A DNA stretch of 64,000 bases from Alloprevotella sp. (GTDB lineage Bacteria > Bacteroidota > Bacteroidia > Bacteroidales > Muribaculaceae): positions 22,898 through 86,897 of the forward strand of contig JAMPIE010000009.1 of the NCBI GenBank assembly GCA_023663135.1. The letters are read 5' to 3'. Shown piece after piece: positions 17,799 through 27,144 of the stretch. The notes below the pieces were generated by a model. The model was not told the origin of the DNA. It worked only from the letters and a program-made list of their open reading frames with translations, and made no database searches. A program made the position numbers and the translations under genes. Each line of letters opens with the position of its first letter. Within the stretch, counting starts at the first letter, position 1.

Positions 17799-17806
17799 CA
17801 AATTTA
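17799..17806 (-). promoter_or_regulatory. lrp promoter -7 box
   Basis: The minus strand reads TAAATTTG, matching TAnnTTTG. It lies 3 bp from the palindrome at 17780-17796, so an occupied operator would block initiation. A divergent TAATTTTG at 17849-17856 precedes the patatin gene. Confidence 0.65.
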
Positions 17807-17860
17807 ATCTTTTTGCTCCGCATTATATGCTTTTTTCACAAAATTTAATAATTTTGCGCC

Positions 17861-20239
17861 ATGATGACACACATTCTTCGCTTCTTCCGGGCCTTTTTCC
17901 CGGTTTTTTTGCTCTGCGCCATCTTTCCGGGCATTGCTCTTGCTGTCAACGATTCTTCCTGCCATACCGTCGACTCTGCCGCCTATGCCGGTCGTCAGTC
18001 GGTGGGCCTCGTCCTTTCGGGTGGCGGGGCTAAGGGCGTGGCCCACATCGGCGTAATCAAGGCTCTCGAAGATCATCAGATACCCATCGACTATGTGGCG
18101 GGCACTTCTATGGGCGCCATCGTTGGCGGTCTCTACGCCGCCGGTTACACCCCCGAGGAGATGATTGACCTCATCCTCTCTCCGACGTTCACCGACTGGT
18201 CGACAGGCCGCATCAACCCCTCCCTTACTTGGTTTTACTCCCGTCCGGAGCCCACTCCGGCCATGGTGACCATCAACCTCGGCGACAACGGTAACGACTC
18301 CGGGGCCCCCACCTCATTTCTCCCCTCAAGCCTCATCTCGCCCCTTCCCATGAACTTTGGCGTCATGGAGCTCTTCTCGGCTTATACTGCCCAGTCTGAA
18401 GGCAACTTCGATAAGCTCTTTATCCCCTTCCGATGTGTCACTTCCGACGTCTATGCCAAGCATAAGGTGGTGTGTCGCGGCGGCTCTTTCGGCGATGCTA
18501 TCCGTGCATCTATGAGCTTCCCTTTAGTCTTCCACCCCATCGAGATGGATGGAACCCTAATGTATGACGGTGGCATCTACGACAATTTTCCTGTCGACGT
18601 AATGAGGGCCGACTTTGCCCCCGACATCATGATTGGCGTCGACGTAACTAATCCCGACACCAAGCCCAAGGTCAACGACATCGTTCAGCAGGTGGAGGAT
18701 ATGGTGATCCAAAACAACGACTACTCGCTCCCGGCCGACGAGGGCGTCAAGATCAAGGTAGACGTGAGCCAATTTAGCCTCCTCGACTTCGGCAAGGCCC
18801 GCGAAATCTATGCCCGTGGCTATGAGAAGGCTATGGAGATGATGGACTCTATCGAGCGGCGTGTCACCTCACGCATCCCCTCGCAGACTCGTCAGGTGCG
18901 GCGCGATGTGTTCAAAGACCGCACCCCCTACCTTACCTTTGACTCCGTACATGTCTCAGGCGGCAATCCCGGCCAAAATGCCTACCTTCGCTACATCTTC
19001 ACCCATAACTCCCCCGACACTTTTGGCATATCTCGCGCGCGCGATTCATATTATCGTGCTATCTCCTCGGGCCAGATCCAAAACCTCCTGCCCCAGGCTG
19101 TCCGTGCTCCGGGCGACTCGCTCTTCACCCTCGACCTCCAGGCCACTGTCAAAAATAATTTCCGAGTGGGCTTTGGCGGCTACATCAGCTCCTCCACATC
19201 AAGCTATCTCTTCTTTTCCGGCGGATATAACACCCTTTCGACCAACTCCTTCGACGCCGCTCTAAACGCCTGGGTGGGTCAGAGCTATCTTGCCGCCGAT
19301 GCTTCGGCCAAGTTTACCATCCTCACCCACACTCCATCCTACCTTCTGGCTCGCGTAGTCCTTTCCCGACACAAATATCATGAAGACGATGACCTCTTCT
19401 TTGATAGCGCTACCCCCAATTTCGTTACCCACGACGAAGCCTTTGGCCGACTAAACTACTGCCTCGCTGCCGGGCGCCGCGGCAAGTTTAACATCTCCCT
19501 CGGCCTTGGCCACCTCGTTGACCGCTACTATCGTTCTTTCCTCGCCGAAGCCCCATCACCCTCCGACGACTATGGCCGCGACCGCGCCACACGTACCCTT
19601 GGCCAGCTCTCCCTCGGATATGAGCGCAACACTCTCGACAACACCTTCTACCCCACTTCGGGTCTTAATTTCACCGCTTATGCTTCCGGCATCCTCGGCT
19701 CTATGCGCCATCATCCCTACGGCTCCGGTCGGAGCATCAAGGAGAGGCCGGCCCGTGTCGAGGCACGTCTGACGGCCCTCGGCTTCCCCATCTCGCGCAA
19801 GCATTATGCCCTCGGCCTCGAGTCCAATATAGTGGCCTCCACCCGCTCTCTCCCTCACGACTATTCTACCGCCATAGTCACCGCCTCGGCCTTTAACCCC
19901 ACCCCCTCCTCCTACAATGCCTTCAATCCCGCTTTCCGCGCCGACTCCTACGTCACGGCCGGTCTCATTCCCGTCTGGAAGATGAGCGAGCTTATTCAAG
20001 TGCGTGGCACATTCCACTGCTTCCTCCCATTCCGTCGCATCGAAGAGGGCCCCGACCACGATGCTGTCTACGGTCGGTGGTTCCATAACCCACGCTTCTT
20101 CGGCGAAGCCGCCGCCATCGTCAACCTCCCCTTCGCAGCCGTCACGGCCTATGCCAACTACATGAGCTACCCCTCGCGCAACTGGAACTTCGGCCTCTCC
20201 CTGGGCATATTCATCCTTGCTCCCAAGTTCCTCCGCTAA
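17861..20239 (+). CDS. Patatin-like phospholipase with C-terminal BamA-type barrel
   Basis: A 792-residue secreted protein. The signal peptide (about residues 1-29) is followed by a patatin domain at about 47-330, with oxyanion loop GGGAKG, nucleophile elbow GTSMG and catalytic Asp in YDGGIYDNFP. Next is a POTRA-like linker around 360-425 (LTFDSVHVSGGNPGQNAYLRYIF). A surface-antigen/BamA-like barrel (about 430-792) ends in the aromatic strand GLSLGIFILAPKFLR. This resembles type Vd autotransporters such as PlpD and FplA, so lipase display or release at the cell surface is inferred. A TAATTTTG box ends 4 nt before the ATG, implying a very short leader. Confidence 0.88.
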   Translation: MMTHILRFFRAFFPVFLLCAIFPGIALAVNDSSCHTVDSAAYAGRQSVGLVLSGGGAKGVAHIGVIKALEDHQIPIDYVAGTSMGAIVGGLYAAGYTPEEMIDLILSPTFTDWSTGRINPSLTWFYSRPEPTPAMVTINLGDNGNDSGAPTSFLPSSLISPLPMNFGVMELFSAYTAQSEGNFDKLFIPFRCVTSDVYAKHKVVCRGGSFGDAIRASMSFPLVFHPIEMDGTLMYDGGIYDNFPVDVMRADFAPDIMIGVDVTNPDTKPKVNDIVQQVEDMVIQNNDYSLPADEGVKIKVDVSQFSLLDFGKAREIYARGYEKAMEMMDSIERRVTSRIPSQTRQVRRDVFKDRTPYLTFDSVHVSGGNPGQNAYLRYIFTHNSPDTFGISRARDSYYRAISSGQIQNLLPQAVRAPGDSLFTLDLQATVKNNFRVGFGGYISSSTSSYLFFSGGYNTLSTNSFDAALNAWVGQSYLAADASAKFTILTHTPSYLLARVVLSRHKYHEDDDLFFDSATPNFVTHDEAFGRLNYCLAAGRRGKFNISLGLGHLVDRYYRSFLAEAPSPSDDYGRDRATRTLGQLSLGYERNTLDNTFYPTSGLNFTAYASGILGSMRHHPYGSGRSIKERPARVEARLTALGFPISRKHYALGLESNIVASTRSLPHDYSTAIVTASAFNPTPSSYNAFNPAFRADSYVTAGLIPVWKMSELIQVRGTFHCFLPFRRIEEGPDHDAVYGRWFHNPRFFGEAAAIVNLPFAAVTAYANYMSYPSRNWNFGLSLGIFILAPKFLR

Positions 20240-20242
20240 TCC

Positions 20243-20262
20243 CCCGGCAGCAATCTGCCGGG
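20243..20262 (+). terminator. Terminator hairpin after patatin gene
   Basis: CCCGGCAG (20243-20250) pairs with CTGCCGGG (20255-20262) around a 4-nt loop, 4 nt after the stop codon, and is followed by ATAAAAAA. Confidence 0.6.
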
Positions 20263-20270
20263 ATAAAAAA

Positions 20271-20311
20271 GTGAGGGTCTGCGCCGGGCATCGCCGGGCG
20301 CAGACCCTCAC
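20271..20311. terminator. Long bidirectional terminator hairpin
   Basis: Fifteen-base arms at 20271-20285 and 20297-20311 pair perfectly around an 11-nt loop. It sits between convergent genes. On the minus strand it is followed by CTTTTTTATCC, a good T-tract for the PCMD gene. Confidence 0.85.
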
Positions 20312-20324
20312 TATAGTCGGTGGA

Positions 20325-21944
20325 TTAGCGGACGAGGACCTTGGTGGACTCGGAGCCCTGGCGACGGATGTAGAGGCCGGGGGTGAGTGCAGAGGGGCTG
20401 ACGCGGACGCCGCGGAGGTCGAAGTATTCGACGGGGGCGGCGGAGTTGTCAATCATGATGGAGCTGATGCCTGAGGTGGCCTGACCCTCAAAGGTGCAGG
20501 TGATGGGCATATTCATATCCACCCAGAGGACGTCGATGGTCATGTGGGCCTTCCCCTCAGCGGTGGTGGTGCCGGTGAGAGTCACGTTGGCTGTGATTTG
20601 GCCATCCATGAGCTTCATCCCCTCAATGGAGCCATTGTAGGTGGTGAGGCCGTCGATGGTCTCTGTCTTCACGCCATCAACCTTGATCGCACCAAGCGAG
20701 CCGCCGAGGGTGGGGAGGCTGAGGTCAGGTAAAAGGAATGTGCAGTTGCCATCGGTGGTGGGGATAATTTGGATGGTTGTATCCGTACCACCTTCAGTGA
20801 TGTCTTCGCCGCCCATCTCTACGACGAGCTTGCCATTGTATTCAACAGCGGGGCCGGCGGGCTCTGGAGCTGGCTCGGAGGACTTGGCGGTGAGGGTGTA
20901 GGTATGCTCAGAGAGACCCTCTTCGTCGGTGCCGTCGGCGTTGGTGACGGTGATGACGATCTTGCCTTCCTCGGCCTTTACAGATGCGGAGGCGGCTGCG
21001 CCGAGCACTGTTGCCTTCACATCCTCGGCGGCGGGGAGGGTGGCGACGGTATATTCGTATGTGGCATCGTCGAAGCCGGCGAGCTCAGTGCCGCTTATCT
21101 CTATGGATGAGAGCTTGGACCAGTAGACGAGCTTGGGCTCGGCAACGGTCAGGGTGTTGCCCTGATCAATCTTGTCGGCGTCGAAGTAGTCGTTGGCGGC
21201 GAAGATCACGTTGATCATCTCGGGGGTCTCGTCGCTCTCATATGTGAGGGGCACGGTAAGCTCAGTCCAGTCAGAGGGAGTGGCGGCGATGGGGTGAATG
21301 GCCTTTGCGATGAGGGCTGCGCCTTCGCTCTTTGTCACTTCGCCTCCCTTTGAGGTCTCCATGCCGAGGATGTTGCGGTCGCGGTTCACCATGGTGGTGG
21401 TGGCTGGAGCGCCCATGAGTACGATGTTTCCGGGGACGTCGGCCTGCTCGTATGTGCCTTTCCAGAGGTAGGCCACTACAGTAGCGTTCTGCTCCGAGCC
21501 TTCGGCTACCGAGCGCTTGTAAGAGAAGTGAACGCCGTCGGGACGCTTTGTGAGCTCGAGGCCGCCGAATGAGCCGCCGTCATTGTTTGACAGGTCGCCC
21601 TTCATTACTTCCATGCCTACGGCGGTTGACCAGGTGGTGCCAAGTGTGAGGTAACCGGGCACTATCTGAGCCGCCATGTAGGGGTTGGGGTTGTTGGTGA
21701 GCTCAACGGCTTTGCCGCCGTTGATGCCCTCGGTCTCGGTGCCGACAGTGGTGGCGCCCATACCGTTGATACCTATTACGTTGGAGATGGTCCAGCCTGT
21801 GGGCTGAGTGCCTTGGGCTTTCTCATTCCCATTGGAAGTCCAGGGGATGCAGTCGACCCACGAGGCGAAGGTGGGGTCGGGGAGTTGCGCTGCGGAGGAG
21901 AGGGTCACGGCGGCGCAAGCGAGTGAGAGGTAGATTTTTCTCAT
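20325..21944 (-). CDS. Secreted PCMD/calycin-like protein with T9SS-like tail
   Basis: A 539-residue exported protein with a signal peptide ending near SSAAQ (about residue 19). Residues ~20-270 resemble the PCMD (putative carbohydrate metabolism) domain found in Bacteroidales surface proteins. A short beta-sandwich follows (about 270-360), then a Pro/Glu/Ala linker. A calycin-like beta-barrel-type region covers ~370-490. The last ~35 residues (YFDLRGVRV..PGLYIRR...TKVLVR) match the pattern of a type IX secretion tail. Domain names rest on my recall of family patterns; enzymatic function is not visible. It starts only 33 nt after the alaS stop and may be transcribed by read-through. Confidence 0.7.
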   Translation of the reverse strand: MRKIYLSLACAAVTLSSAAQLPDPTFASWVDCIPWTSNGNEKAQGTQPTGWTISNVIGINGMGATTVGTETEGINGGKAVELTNNPNPYMAAQIVPGYLTLGTTWSTAVGMEVMKGDLSNNDGGSFGGLELTKRPDGVHFSYKRSVAEGSEQNATVVAYLWKGTYEQADVPGNIVLMGAPATTTMVNRDRNILGMETSKGGEVTKSEGAALIAKAIHPIAATPSDWTELTVPLTYESDETPEMINVIFAANDYFDADKIDQGNTLTVAEPKLVYWSKLSSIEISGTELAGFDDATYEYTVATLPAAEDVKATVLGAAASASVKAEEGKIVITVTNADGTDEEGLSEHTYTLTAKSSEPAPEPAGPAVEYNGKLVVEMGGEDITEGGTDTTIQIIPTTDGNCTFLLPDLSLPTLGGSLGAIKVDGVKTETIDGLTTYNGSIEGMKLMDGQITANVTLTGTTTAEGKAHMTIDVLWVDMNMPITCTFEGQATSGISSIMIDNSAAPVEYFDLRGVRVSPSALTPGLYIRRQGSESTKVLVR

Positions 21945-21976
21945 AAGCTTATAGTTGAATGTGAGATTGAATTTTG

Positions 21977-24604
21977 TCAGTTGATTGCAGCGCGGAGGGC
22001 GTCGGCGGCTGCGGCTATGGCGTCGCCGTCCTTGCCGCCGGCCTGGGCGAAGCCGGGCTGACCGCCGCCGCCGCCCTTGATGAGCTTAGCGGCAGAGCGA
22101 ACGATGACAGCAGCGTTGAGACCTCCACCTTGGGCGGTGAGGTCGTCGGTGAGCATGACGGTGAGCAGGGGCTTTCCTGAGCCGTCGGTTGTGGCGGCGA
22201 TGAAGGCGGTATTGGCCGGGGAGAGGGCGCGGACGGCGAATGCGGCGGCTTTGACTGCCTCGGGCATCTGCACGCCGGTCATCTCGGTGACTTTTACTCC
22301 TGATGTTGAGGTCTTGGCCTTGGCCAATAGCTCTTTGGCGAGGTTGTTGATGCGTTCCTTGAAGTATTCGTCGACCTGGGCGCGGAGCTCGGCGTTGTCG
22401 TCGATGGCTTTGTGGACAGCGGCAGTGACATCGGCCGAGCCCCCGAGGAGGGCGCCCACCTCGCGGAGTGTGTCGCTCATCTTGTCGAGGGCATCCTCCA
22501 CGGCGGCGCCTGTGATGGCCTCGATGCGGCGGATGCCGGCAGCGATGGAGCTTTCGGATATGATGCGTATCATGCCGATGTTTCCGGTGTTGTCTACGTG
22601 AGTGCCGCCGCAGAGCTCCACAGAGTCGCCATAGCGAATCACGCGGACCTCCTCGCCATATTTTTCGCCGAAGAGAGCCATGGCGCCCATGGCCTGAGCC
22701 TGGGCGATGGGCACATTGCGGTGCTCGTCGCGGGGGATGGCGCGGCGCACGGCGCGGTTGGCCAAATGTTCCACCTGACGGAGCTCCTCTGGGGTCACTT
22801 TCTGGAAGTGGCTGAAGTCAAAGCGGAGAAGGTCGGGGGTGACAAAAGAGCCTTTTTGCTCGACGTGGGTGCCGAGGACTTGACGGAGGGCGTGGTGGAG
22901 CAGGTGAGTGGCGGTATGATTTGCTGAGGTGGCGGCGCGGGCCTCTTCGTCGATGGTGGCGGTGAATGATGCCGAGGGGTCGGAGGGGATGGTGAGTGAG
23001 AGGCATACGGGGAGGCCGTTCTCGCGCTTGGTGTCGTAAACCTCTATTGTCTCGTCGCCGGAAGAGAGGGTGCCGCGGTCGCCCACCTGACCGCCCATCT
23101 CGGCATAGAAGGGGCTGACAGAGAGAACAATCTGGTAAAACTCCTGCTTCTTTTGCTTCACCTTGCGATAGCGGAGTATCTGGGTGGGGGTAGAGGTGGT
23201 GTCATAGCCCACGAAGATGGGCTCGCCTTCGCGGACAGTCACCCAGTCTGTTGCCTCAGTGGCGGCGGCATTGCGGGCACGCGCCTTCTGTGCGGCCATC
23301 TCGGTGTCAAAGCCGGCATGGTCGAGTGTCATGCCGTTTTCCTTGAGGATGAGCTCGGTGAGGTCGAGAGGGAAGCCATATGTGTCGTAGAGCGTAAAGG
23401 CCTCCTTGCCGGAAATCTCGGAGCGGTCCTCGGCGCGGGCTGTTGCAATGGCGCCGTCGAGAAGACGGATGCCGTTGTCGAGAGTGCGAAGGAAGGCATC
23501 CTCTTCCTCTTTGATAACCTTGATGATGAGGTCGCGCTGAGCAGCAATTTCGGGATATGCCTCGCCCATCGAGTCGATGAGGGTGTCTACGATGCGATAC
23601 ATAAAGGCCTGTTTCTGGCCGAGGAATGTGTAGGCATAGCGGACGGCACGGCGGAGGATGCGGCGAATCACGTAACCGGCTTTGGCGTTGGAGGGAAGCT
23701 GGGAGTCGGCGATGGAGAAGGCGATGGTCCTCACATGGTCGGCAATGACGCGCATTGCAATGTCTACCTTATGGTCGTCGCCATATTTCTTCCCTGAGAG
23801 CTCGGCAATGCGGGCAATGAGGGGGGTAAAGACGTCGGTGTCGTAGTTGGATGTCTTGCCCTGGAGGGCCATGCAGAGGCGCTCGAAGCCCATGCCGGTG
23901 TCAATTACCTTGGCGGGGAGGGGCTCGAGGGAGCCGTCGGCCTTGCGATTATATTGCATGAAGACGAGGTTCCAGATCTCGATTACCTGTGGATGGTCGT
24001 GATTGACCATCTGGGCACCGGGGATGGCGGCGCGCTCCTCGTCGGTGCGGAGGTCGATGTGGATCTCGGAGCAGGGGCCGCAAGGGCCTGTGTCGCCCAT
24101 CTCCCAGAAGTTGTCGTGCTTATTGCCGTTGATGATATGGTCTTTGGGGAGGTGTTTTTCCCAATAAGAAGCGGCCTCGTCGTCGCGGCTGAGGCCCTCT
24201 TCAGGCGAGCCTTCGAAGACGGTGGCATAGAGTCGGTTGGGGTCGAGGCCGAGAACATCCACGAGATATTCCCAAGCCCAGTCGATAGCCTCGGCCTTGA
24301 AGTAGTCGCCGAAGCTCCAGTTGCCGAGCATCTCAAACATGGTGTGATGGTAGGTGTCCATGCCCACCTCTTCGAGGTCGTTGTGCTTGCCACTGACGCG
24401 CAGACACTTCTGCGAGTCGGCCACTCGAGTGTACTTTGCCGGGGCGTTGCCGAGAATGATGTCCTTAAACTGGTTCATGCCGGCGTTGGTAAACATCAGC
24501 GTCGGGTCGTCCTTGACCACCATTGGGGCCGAGGGGACAATCTTATGGCCTTTTTGAGCGAAGAAGTCTTTGAAAGACTCGCGTATCTGCTTGGCTGTCA
24601 GCAT
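21977..24604 (-). CDS. alaS: Alanyl-tRNA synthetase
   Basis: Class II synthetase that charges tRNA-Ala, 875 residues (normal length). The catalytic core shows [25 protein letters not shown] at the N-terminus and [13 protein letters not shown]. The editing domain has the zinc motif [12 protein letters not shown] (HxxxH) and CGGTHV. The C-terminal Ala domain ends in [26 protein letters not shown] promoter sits about 64 nt upstream and faces a divergent MerR gene. Confidence 0.98.
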   Translation of the reverse strand: MLTAKQIRESFKDFFAQKGHKIVPSAPMVVKDDPTLMFTNAGMNQFKDIILGNAPAKYTRVADSQKCLRVSGKHNDLEEVGMDTYHHTMFEMLGNWSFGDYFKAEAIDWAWEYLVDVLGLDPNRLYATVFEGSPEEGLSRDDEAASYWEKHLPKDHIINGNKHDNFWEMGDTGPCGPCSEIHIDLRTDEERAAIPGAQMVNHDHPQVIEIWNLVFMQYNRKADGSLEPLPAKVIDTGMGFERLCMALQGKTSNYDTDVFTPLIARIAELSGKKYGDDHKVDIAMRVIADHVRTIAFSIADSQLPSNAKAGYVIRRILRRAVRYAYTFLGQKQAFMYRIVDTLIDSMGEAYPEIAAQRDLIIKVIKEEEDAFLRTLDNGIRLLDGAIATARAEDRSEISGKEAFTLYDTYGFPLDLTELILKENGMTLDHAGFDTEMAAQKARARNAAATEATDWVTVREGEPIFVGYDTTSTPTQILRYRKVKQKKQEFYQIVLSVSPFYAEMGGQVGDRGTLSSGDETIEVYDTKRENGLPVCLSLTIPSDPSASFTATIDEEARAATSANHTATHLLHHALRQVLGTHVEQKGSFVTPDLLRFDFSHFQKVTPEELRQVEHLANRAVRRAIPRDEHRNVPIAQAQAMGAMALFGEKYGEEVRVIRYGDSVELCGGTHVDNTGNIGMIRIISESSIAAGIRRIEAITGAAVEDALDKMSDTLREVGALLGGSADVTAAVHKAIDDNAELRAQVDEYFKERINNLAKELLAKAKTSTSGVKVTEMTGVQMPEAVKAAAFAVRALSPANTAFIAATTDGSGKPLLTVMLTDDLTAQGGGLNAAVIVRSAAKLIKGGGGGQPGFAQAGGKDGDAIAAAADALRAAIN

Positions 24605-24667
24605 ATCTTATGTGAATTTGATTGCTTGGAGGATAATAAAAAAGCCTAAAGAGGCAAAATCAAGGCG

Positions 24668-24675
24668 CAAAGGTA
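24668..24675 (-). promoter_or_regulatory. alaS promoter -7 box
   Basis: The minus strand reads TACCTTTG, with predicted start near 24661. Its -33 region overlaps the divergent MerR-gene -7 box, so the two promoters share DNA. Confidence 0.7.
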
Positions 24676-24687
24676 GCGAAAAATCGT

Positions 24688-24695
24688 TACTTTTG
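24688..24695 (+). promoter_or_regulatory. merR-type gene promoter -7 box
   Basis: TACTTTTG, a perfect TAnnTTTG, 34 nt before the ATG at 24730. It lies 12 bp from the opposing alaS -7 box. Confidence 0.65.
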
Positions 24696-24729
24696 CAATT
24701 CATAAACCTCGAATAGCTCTTGATTAAAG

Positions 24730-25062
24730 ATGGATAGCCTTAGCAAGAAGTATTATACCGTGGGGGAGGTGGCCGAGCTTCTCGGGCTGCCAATGTCGAC
24801 GTTGCGTTTCTGGGAGAAGAAGTTTACAGTGGTGAAGCCCGAGCGGAGTGCCACGGGGCGTAGGCTCTACACTCCGGCCGACATAGATAAGATAGAGATG
24901 ATTGCCTATCTGGTGAAGACCCAGGGTCTTAAGTTGGAGGCGGCAGAGGCGCAGTTGCGTGCCAACCCCAAGGGTGTGAGCCGCCGGTCGGCGGCCTTGA
25001 CGCGCCTGAGAGCCATCAGGGCCGAGGTGAAGGCTCTCTATGACGCTACGCTCCTCAAATGA
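24730..25062 (+). CDS. MerR-family transcriptional regulator
   Basis: A 110-residue protein that is mostly a MerR winged HTH: YYTVGEVAELLGLPMSTLRFWEKKFTVV then RRLYTPADIDKIEMIAYLVKTQGLKLEAAEAQL. The C-terminal part is a short helix, too small for a ligand-binding domain, as in the compact single-domain MerR proteins common in Bacteroidetes. It is divergent from alaS. Target and signal are unknown. Confidence 0.92.
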   Translation: MDSLSKKYYTVGEVAELLGLPMSTLRFWEKKFTVVKPERSATGRRLYTPADIDKIEMIAYLVKTQGLKLEAAEAQLRANPKGVSRRSAALTRLRAIRAEVKALYDATLLK

Positions 25063-25066
25063 GGCT

Positions 25067-26455
25067 CTAAGTGAGGCTGTAGCGACGAGTGATTGCGGCA
25101 GGGAGCTCGGAGGGATTGTGAGTGACGAAGATCACGGCCGGGCGGTCGTGACGGCAAATGAGGTCGATGGCCTCAATGGCGGCGCGACGGTGGGCGCAGT
25201 CGAGGCCGTGCAGGGGCTCGTCGAGGATGAGCAGGCGAGGATTTTTGATGAGGGTGCGCGCCAGGAGCGCCATGCGCTGCTCGCCGGTGGAGAGAGACCC
25301 GAGTGGCCTGGAGGCCATCTCTTCAAGGCCAAACAGCCTCAGCCACTCCATGGCCTTGGAAGCCTGGGCGGGGGAGATGCGCCTGTACATCCCTACAGTG
25401 TCGTTGAGACCCTGAGCCACAACGTCAACCACCCGATTGTGGAAGCCGTTGAAATAGAGGTGCATCTCGGGAGAGATGTAGCCAATTTGTCGTTTGATGT
25501 CCCATATCGACTCGCCGGAGCCACGGGGGTGGCCAAAGATGCTCACGGGACGGGCATAGGCCTGGGGATTGTCGGCGTGGATAAGGCTCAGAAGGGTTGA
25601 CTTACCGGAGCCATTGGGACCGGAGAGGGCCCAACCCTCACCCTGACATATGCGCCAATTGACTGAGGGGATGAGCAGGCGACCGGCCGACGTGACGGGG
25701 CAGTCGACGAAGGCTGCCACCTCGTCAGAGCCCTCATATGGCCCCTCGGGACGGACTGGGATGAGGCTCTTGTCGATGGAGAAGTCAAAGGATGGCATCT
25801 CTCCGGCGGAGAGGATTTGGCAGCAGTCCATGGCAATCACTTTATCGGCCCAGGTGGGGATGTCGGTAGGGTCGGGGAGGAGGAGCATCAGGGAGGTGCC
25901 GGAGGCCGTGAGTGAGCGCAGAGCCTGCTCCACCGAGACGCGCCCCTCGGGGTCGAGGCCTATGTAGGGGTTGTCGAGGATGAGCAGATGGGGAGCATCG
26001 GCTAAGGCATTGGCAATGAGGAGGCGGCGCAGCTCGCCGGAGGAGAGGAAATTGACACGCTTGCCCAGGGCGGAGGCGATACCGAGGCGCTCCATGAAGG
26101 GCACTACACCCCGGCGTTCGGCCAGAAGCTCTGCCACTGTGGGCACCTCATCGTTCATCGTGGCCTCATAGCGCTGCTGATAATATTGAGCCTTGAAGCC
26201 GGAGAGGGAGTGGACATCGCCAAACTCGATGATGTTGACGCGGGGGGATGGGATGGCGGCCCAAATGCTGTTGGTCATAAAATTTCGACCGCGGGCAATG
26301 ATGCGCGCAAGCGACGACTTGCCGGCACCGTTGGGGCCTATGACGGCAGTCACTCCTCGGGGGATTTCCACCTCCTCCCCCATGGGGATACTGAGCTCTA
26401 TGCCGGTGAACCGTAGTGAAGGTGAGCGTAGGATAAAGAGAGGCGAAGGGGTCAT
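25067..26455 (-). CDS. Tandem ABC ATPase, ModF-like
   Basis: 462 residues with two ABC nucleotide-binding domains. The first has Walker A GPNGAGKSS (about residue 38), signature LSSGELRR and Walker B HLLILDNP. The second has GPNGSGKST (about 283), LSTGEQRM and RLLILDEP. There are no membrane segments. The layout matches ModF, implicated in molybdate-related functions, but no modABC gene is adjacent. It is third in an operon with LysM and barrel genes, overlapping the latter by 4 nt. A soluble non-transport ABC role is equally possible. Confidence 0.8.
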   Translation of the reverse strand: MTPSPLFILRSPSLRFTGIELSIPMGEEVEIPRGVTAVIGPNGAGKSSLARIIARGRNFMTNSIWAAIPSPRVNIIEFGDVHSLSGFKAQYYQQRYEATMNDEVPTVAELLAERRGVVPFMERLGIASALGKRVNFLSSGELRRLLIANALADAPHLLILDNPYIGLDPEGRVSVEQALRSLTASGTSLMLLLPDPTDIPTWADKVIAMDCCQILSAGEMPSFDFSIDKSLIPVRPEGPYEGSDEVAAFVDCPVTSAGRLLIPSVNWRICQGEGWALSGPNGSGKSTLLSLIHADNPQAYARPVSIFGHPRGSGESIWDIKRQIGYISPEMHLYFNGFHNRVVDVVAQGLNDTVGMYRRISPAQASKAMEWLRLFGLEEMASRPLGSLSTGEQRMALLARTLIKNPRLLILDEPLHGLDCAHRRAAIEAIDLICRHDRPAVIFVTHNPSELPAAITRRYSLT

Positions 26456-27135
26456 TTCACTCTGAAGTAATATCCGGCCGACACGATGATTGACGAGCCA
26501 CGCGAGGAGGTGAAGACATCGCTCTTGTGGGAGGGATAGATACCGCCGAGACCATAGTAATAACGGCCCTCGAGGAAGACTGAATTGCGGCCGAAGAAAA
26601 ACTCCAGCCCCAGGCCGGCCTGGATTCCGTAGTCAAACTTATTTTTGACCGGCATTGACATCTGGTCAGTACGGTGGGTGTAGGGAAATCCGCTTACGCT
26701 CAACGGATTTTCATAGTCAAAATTAGCCTTGGTCTTGTCGCTAATCATATAGGCCACCGATGGGCCGGCGTTGAAGAAGCATTTCCATTTGCGCGAGCCG
26801 AAGTAGATATGTGTCATCACCGGGAGCTCAATGTAAGTGATGTGTCGGTCATACTTGAAGAGATCGTTTTTCTCGTCGAAGTCTTCGCGCCAACCCCTCT
26901 GGGTGATGGCAAGCTCGGAAACGAGGCCAAAGAGCTTCTCCTCGGTGTATCTGACTGAGATGGCAATGGCCTTGCCCGGGGTCATGGCCTGGTCGACGGG
27001 TGGAGAAAACTCCATGCGGCTGAGGGTCATGCCGGCGCGCCCGCCAATCCAGAAGTGAGGGTCGTAAGTGCGCTGAGACAGAGCCGCGAGGGAGGCTGTG
27101 GCGAGGATGAGGAGGCAGGCAAGGAGGCGATGCAT
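26452..27135 (-). CDS. Outer-membrane beta-barrel protein (PorT-like fold)
   Basis: 227 residues with a signal peptide (MHRLLACLLILATASLAALSQ), then strands typical of the outer-membrane beta-barrel family PF13568: FWIGGRAGMTLSRMEFSPP, YIELPVMTHIYFGSRKWKCFFNAGPSVAYMIS and GIQAGLGLEFFFGRNSVFLEGRYYYGLG. It ends with the aromatic strand VSAGYYFRVK. It lies 9 nt downstream of the LysM protein gene and is coupled to the ABC ATPase. Function unknown; an envelope assembly role is only suggested by context. Confidence 0.8.
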   Translation of the reverse strand: MHRLLACLLILATASLAALSQRTYDPHFWIGGRAGMTLSRMEFSPPVDQAMTPGKAIAISVRYTEEKLFGLVSELAITQRGWREDFDEKNDLFKYDRHITYIELPVMTHIYFGSRKWKCFFNAGPSVAYMISDKTKANFDYENPLSVSGFPYTHRTDQMSMPVKNKFDYGIQAGLGLEFFFGRNSVFLEGRYYYGLGGIYPSHKSDVFTSSRGSSIIVSAGYYFRVK

Positions 27136-27144
27136 GATGGTGGG

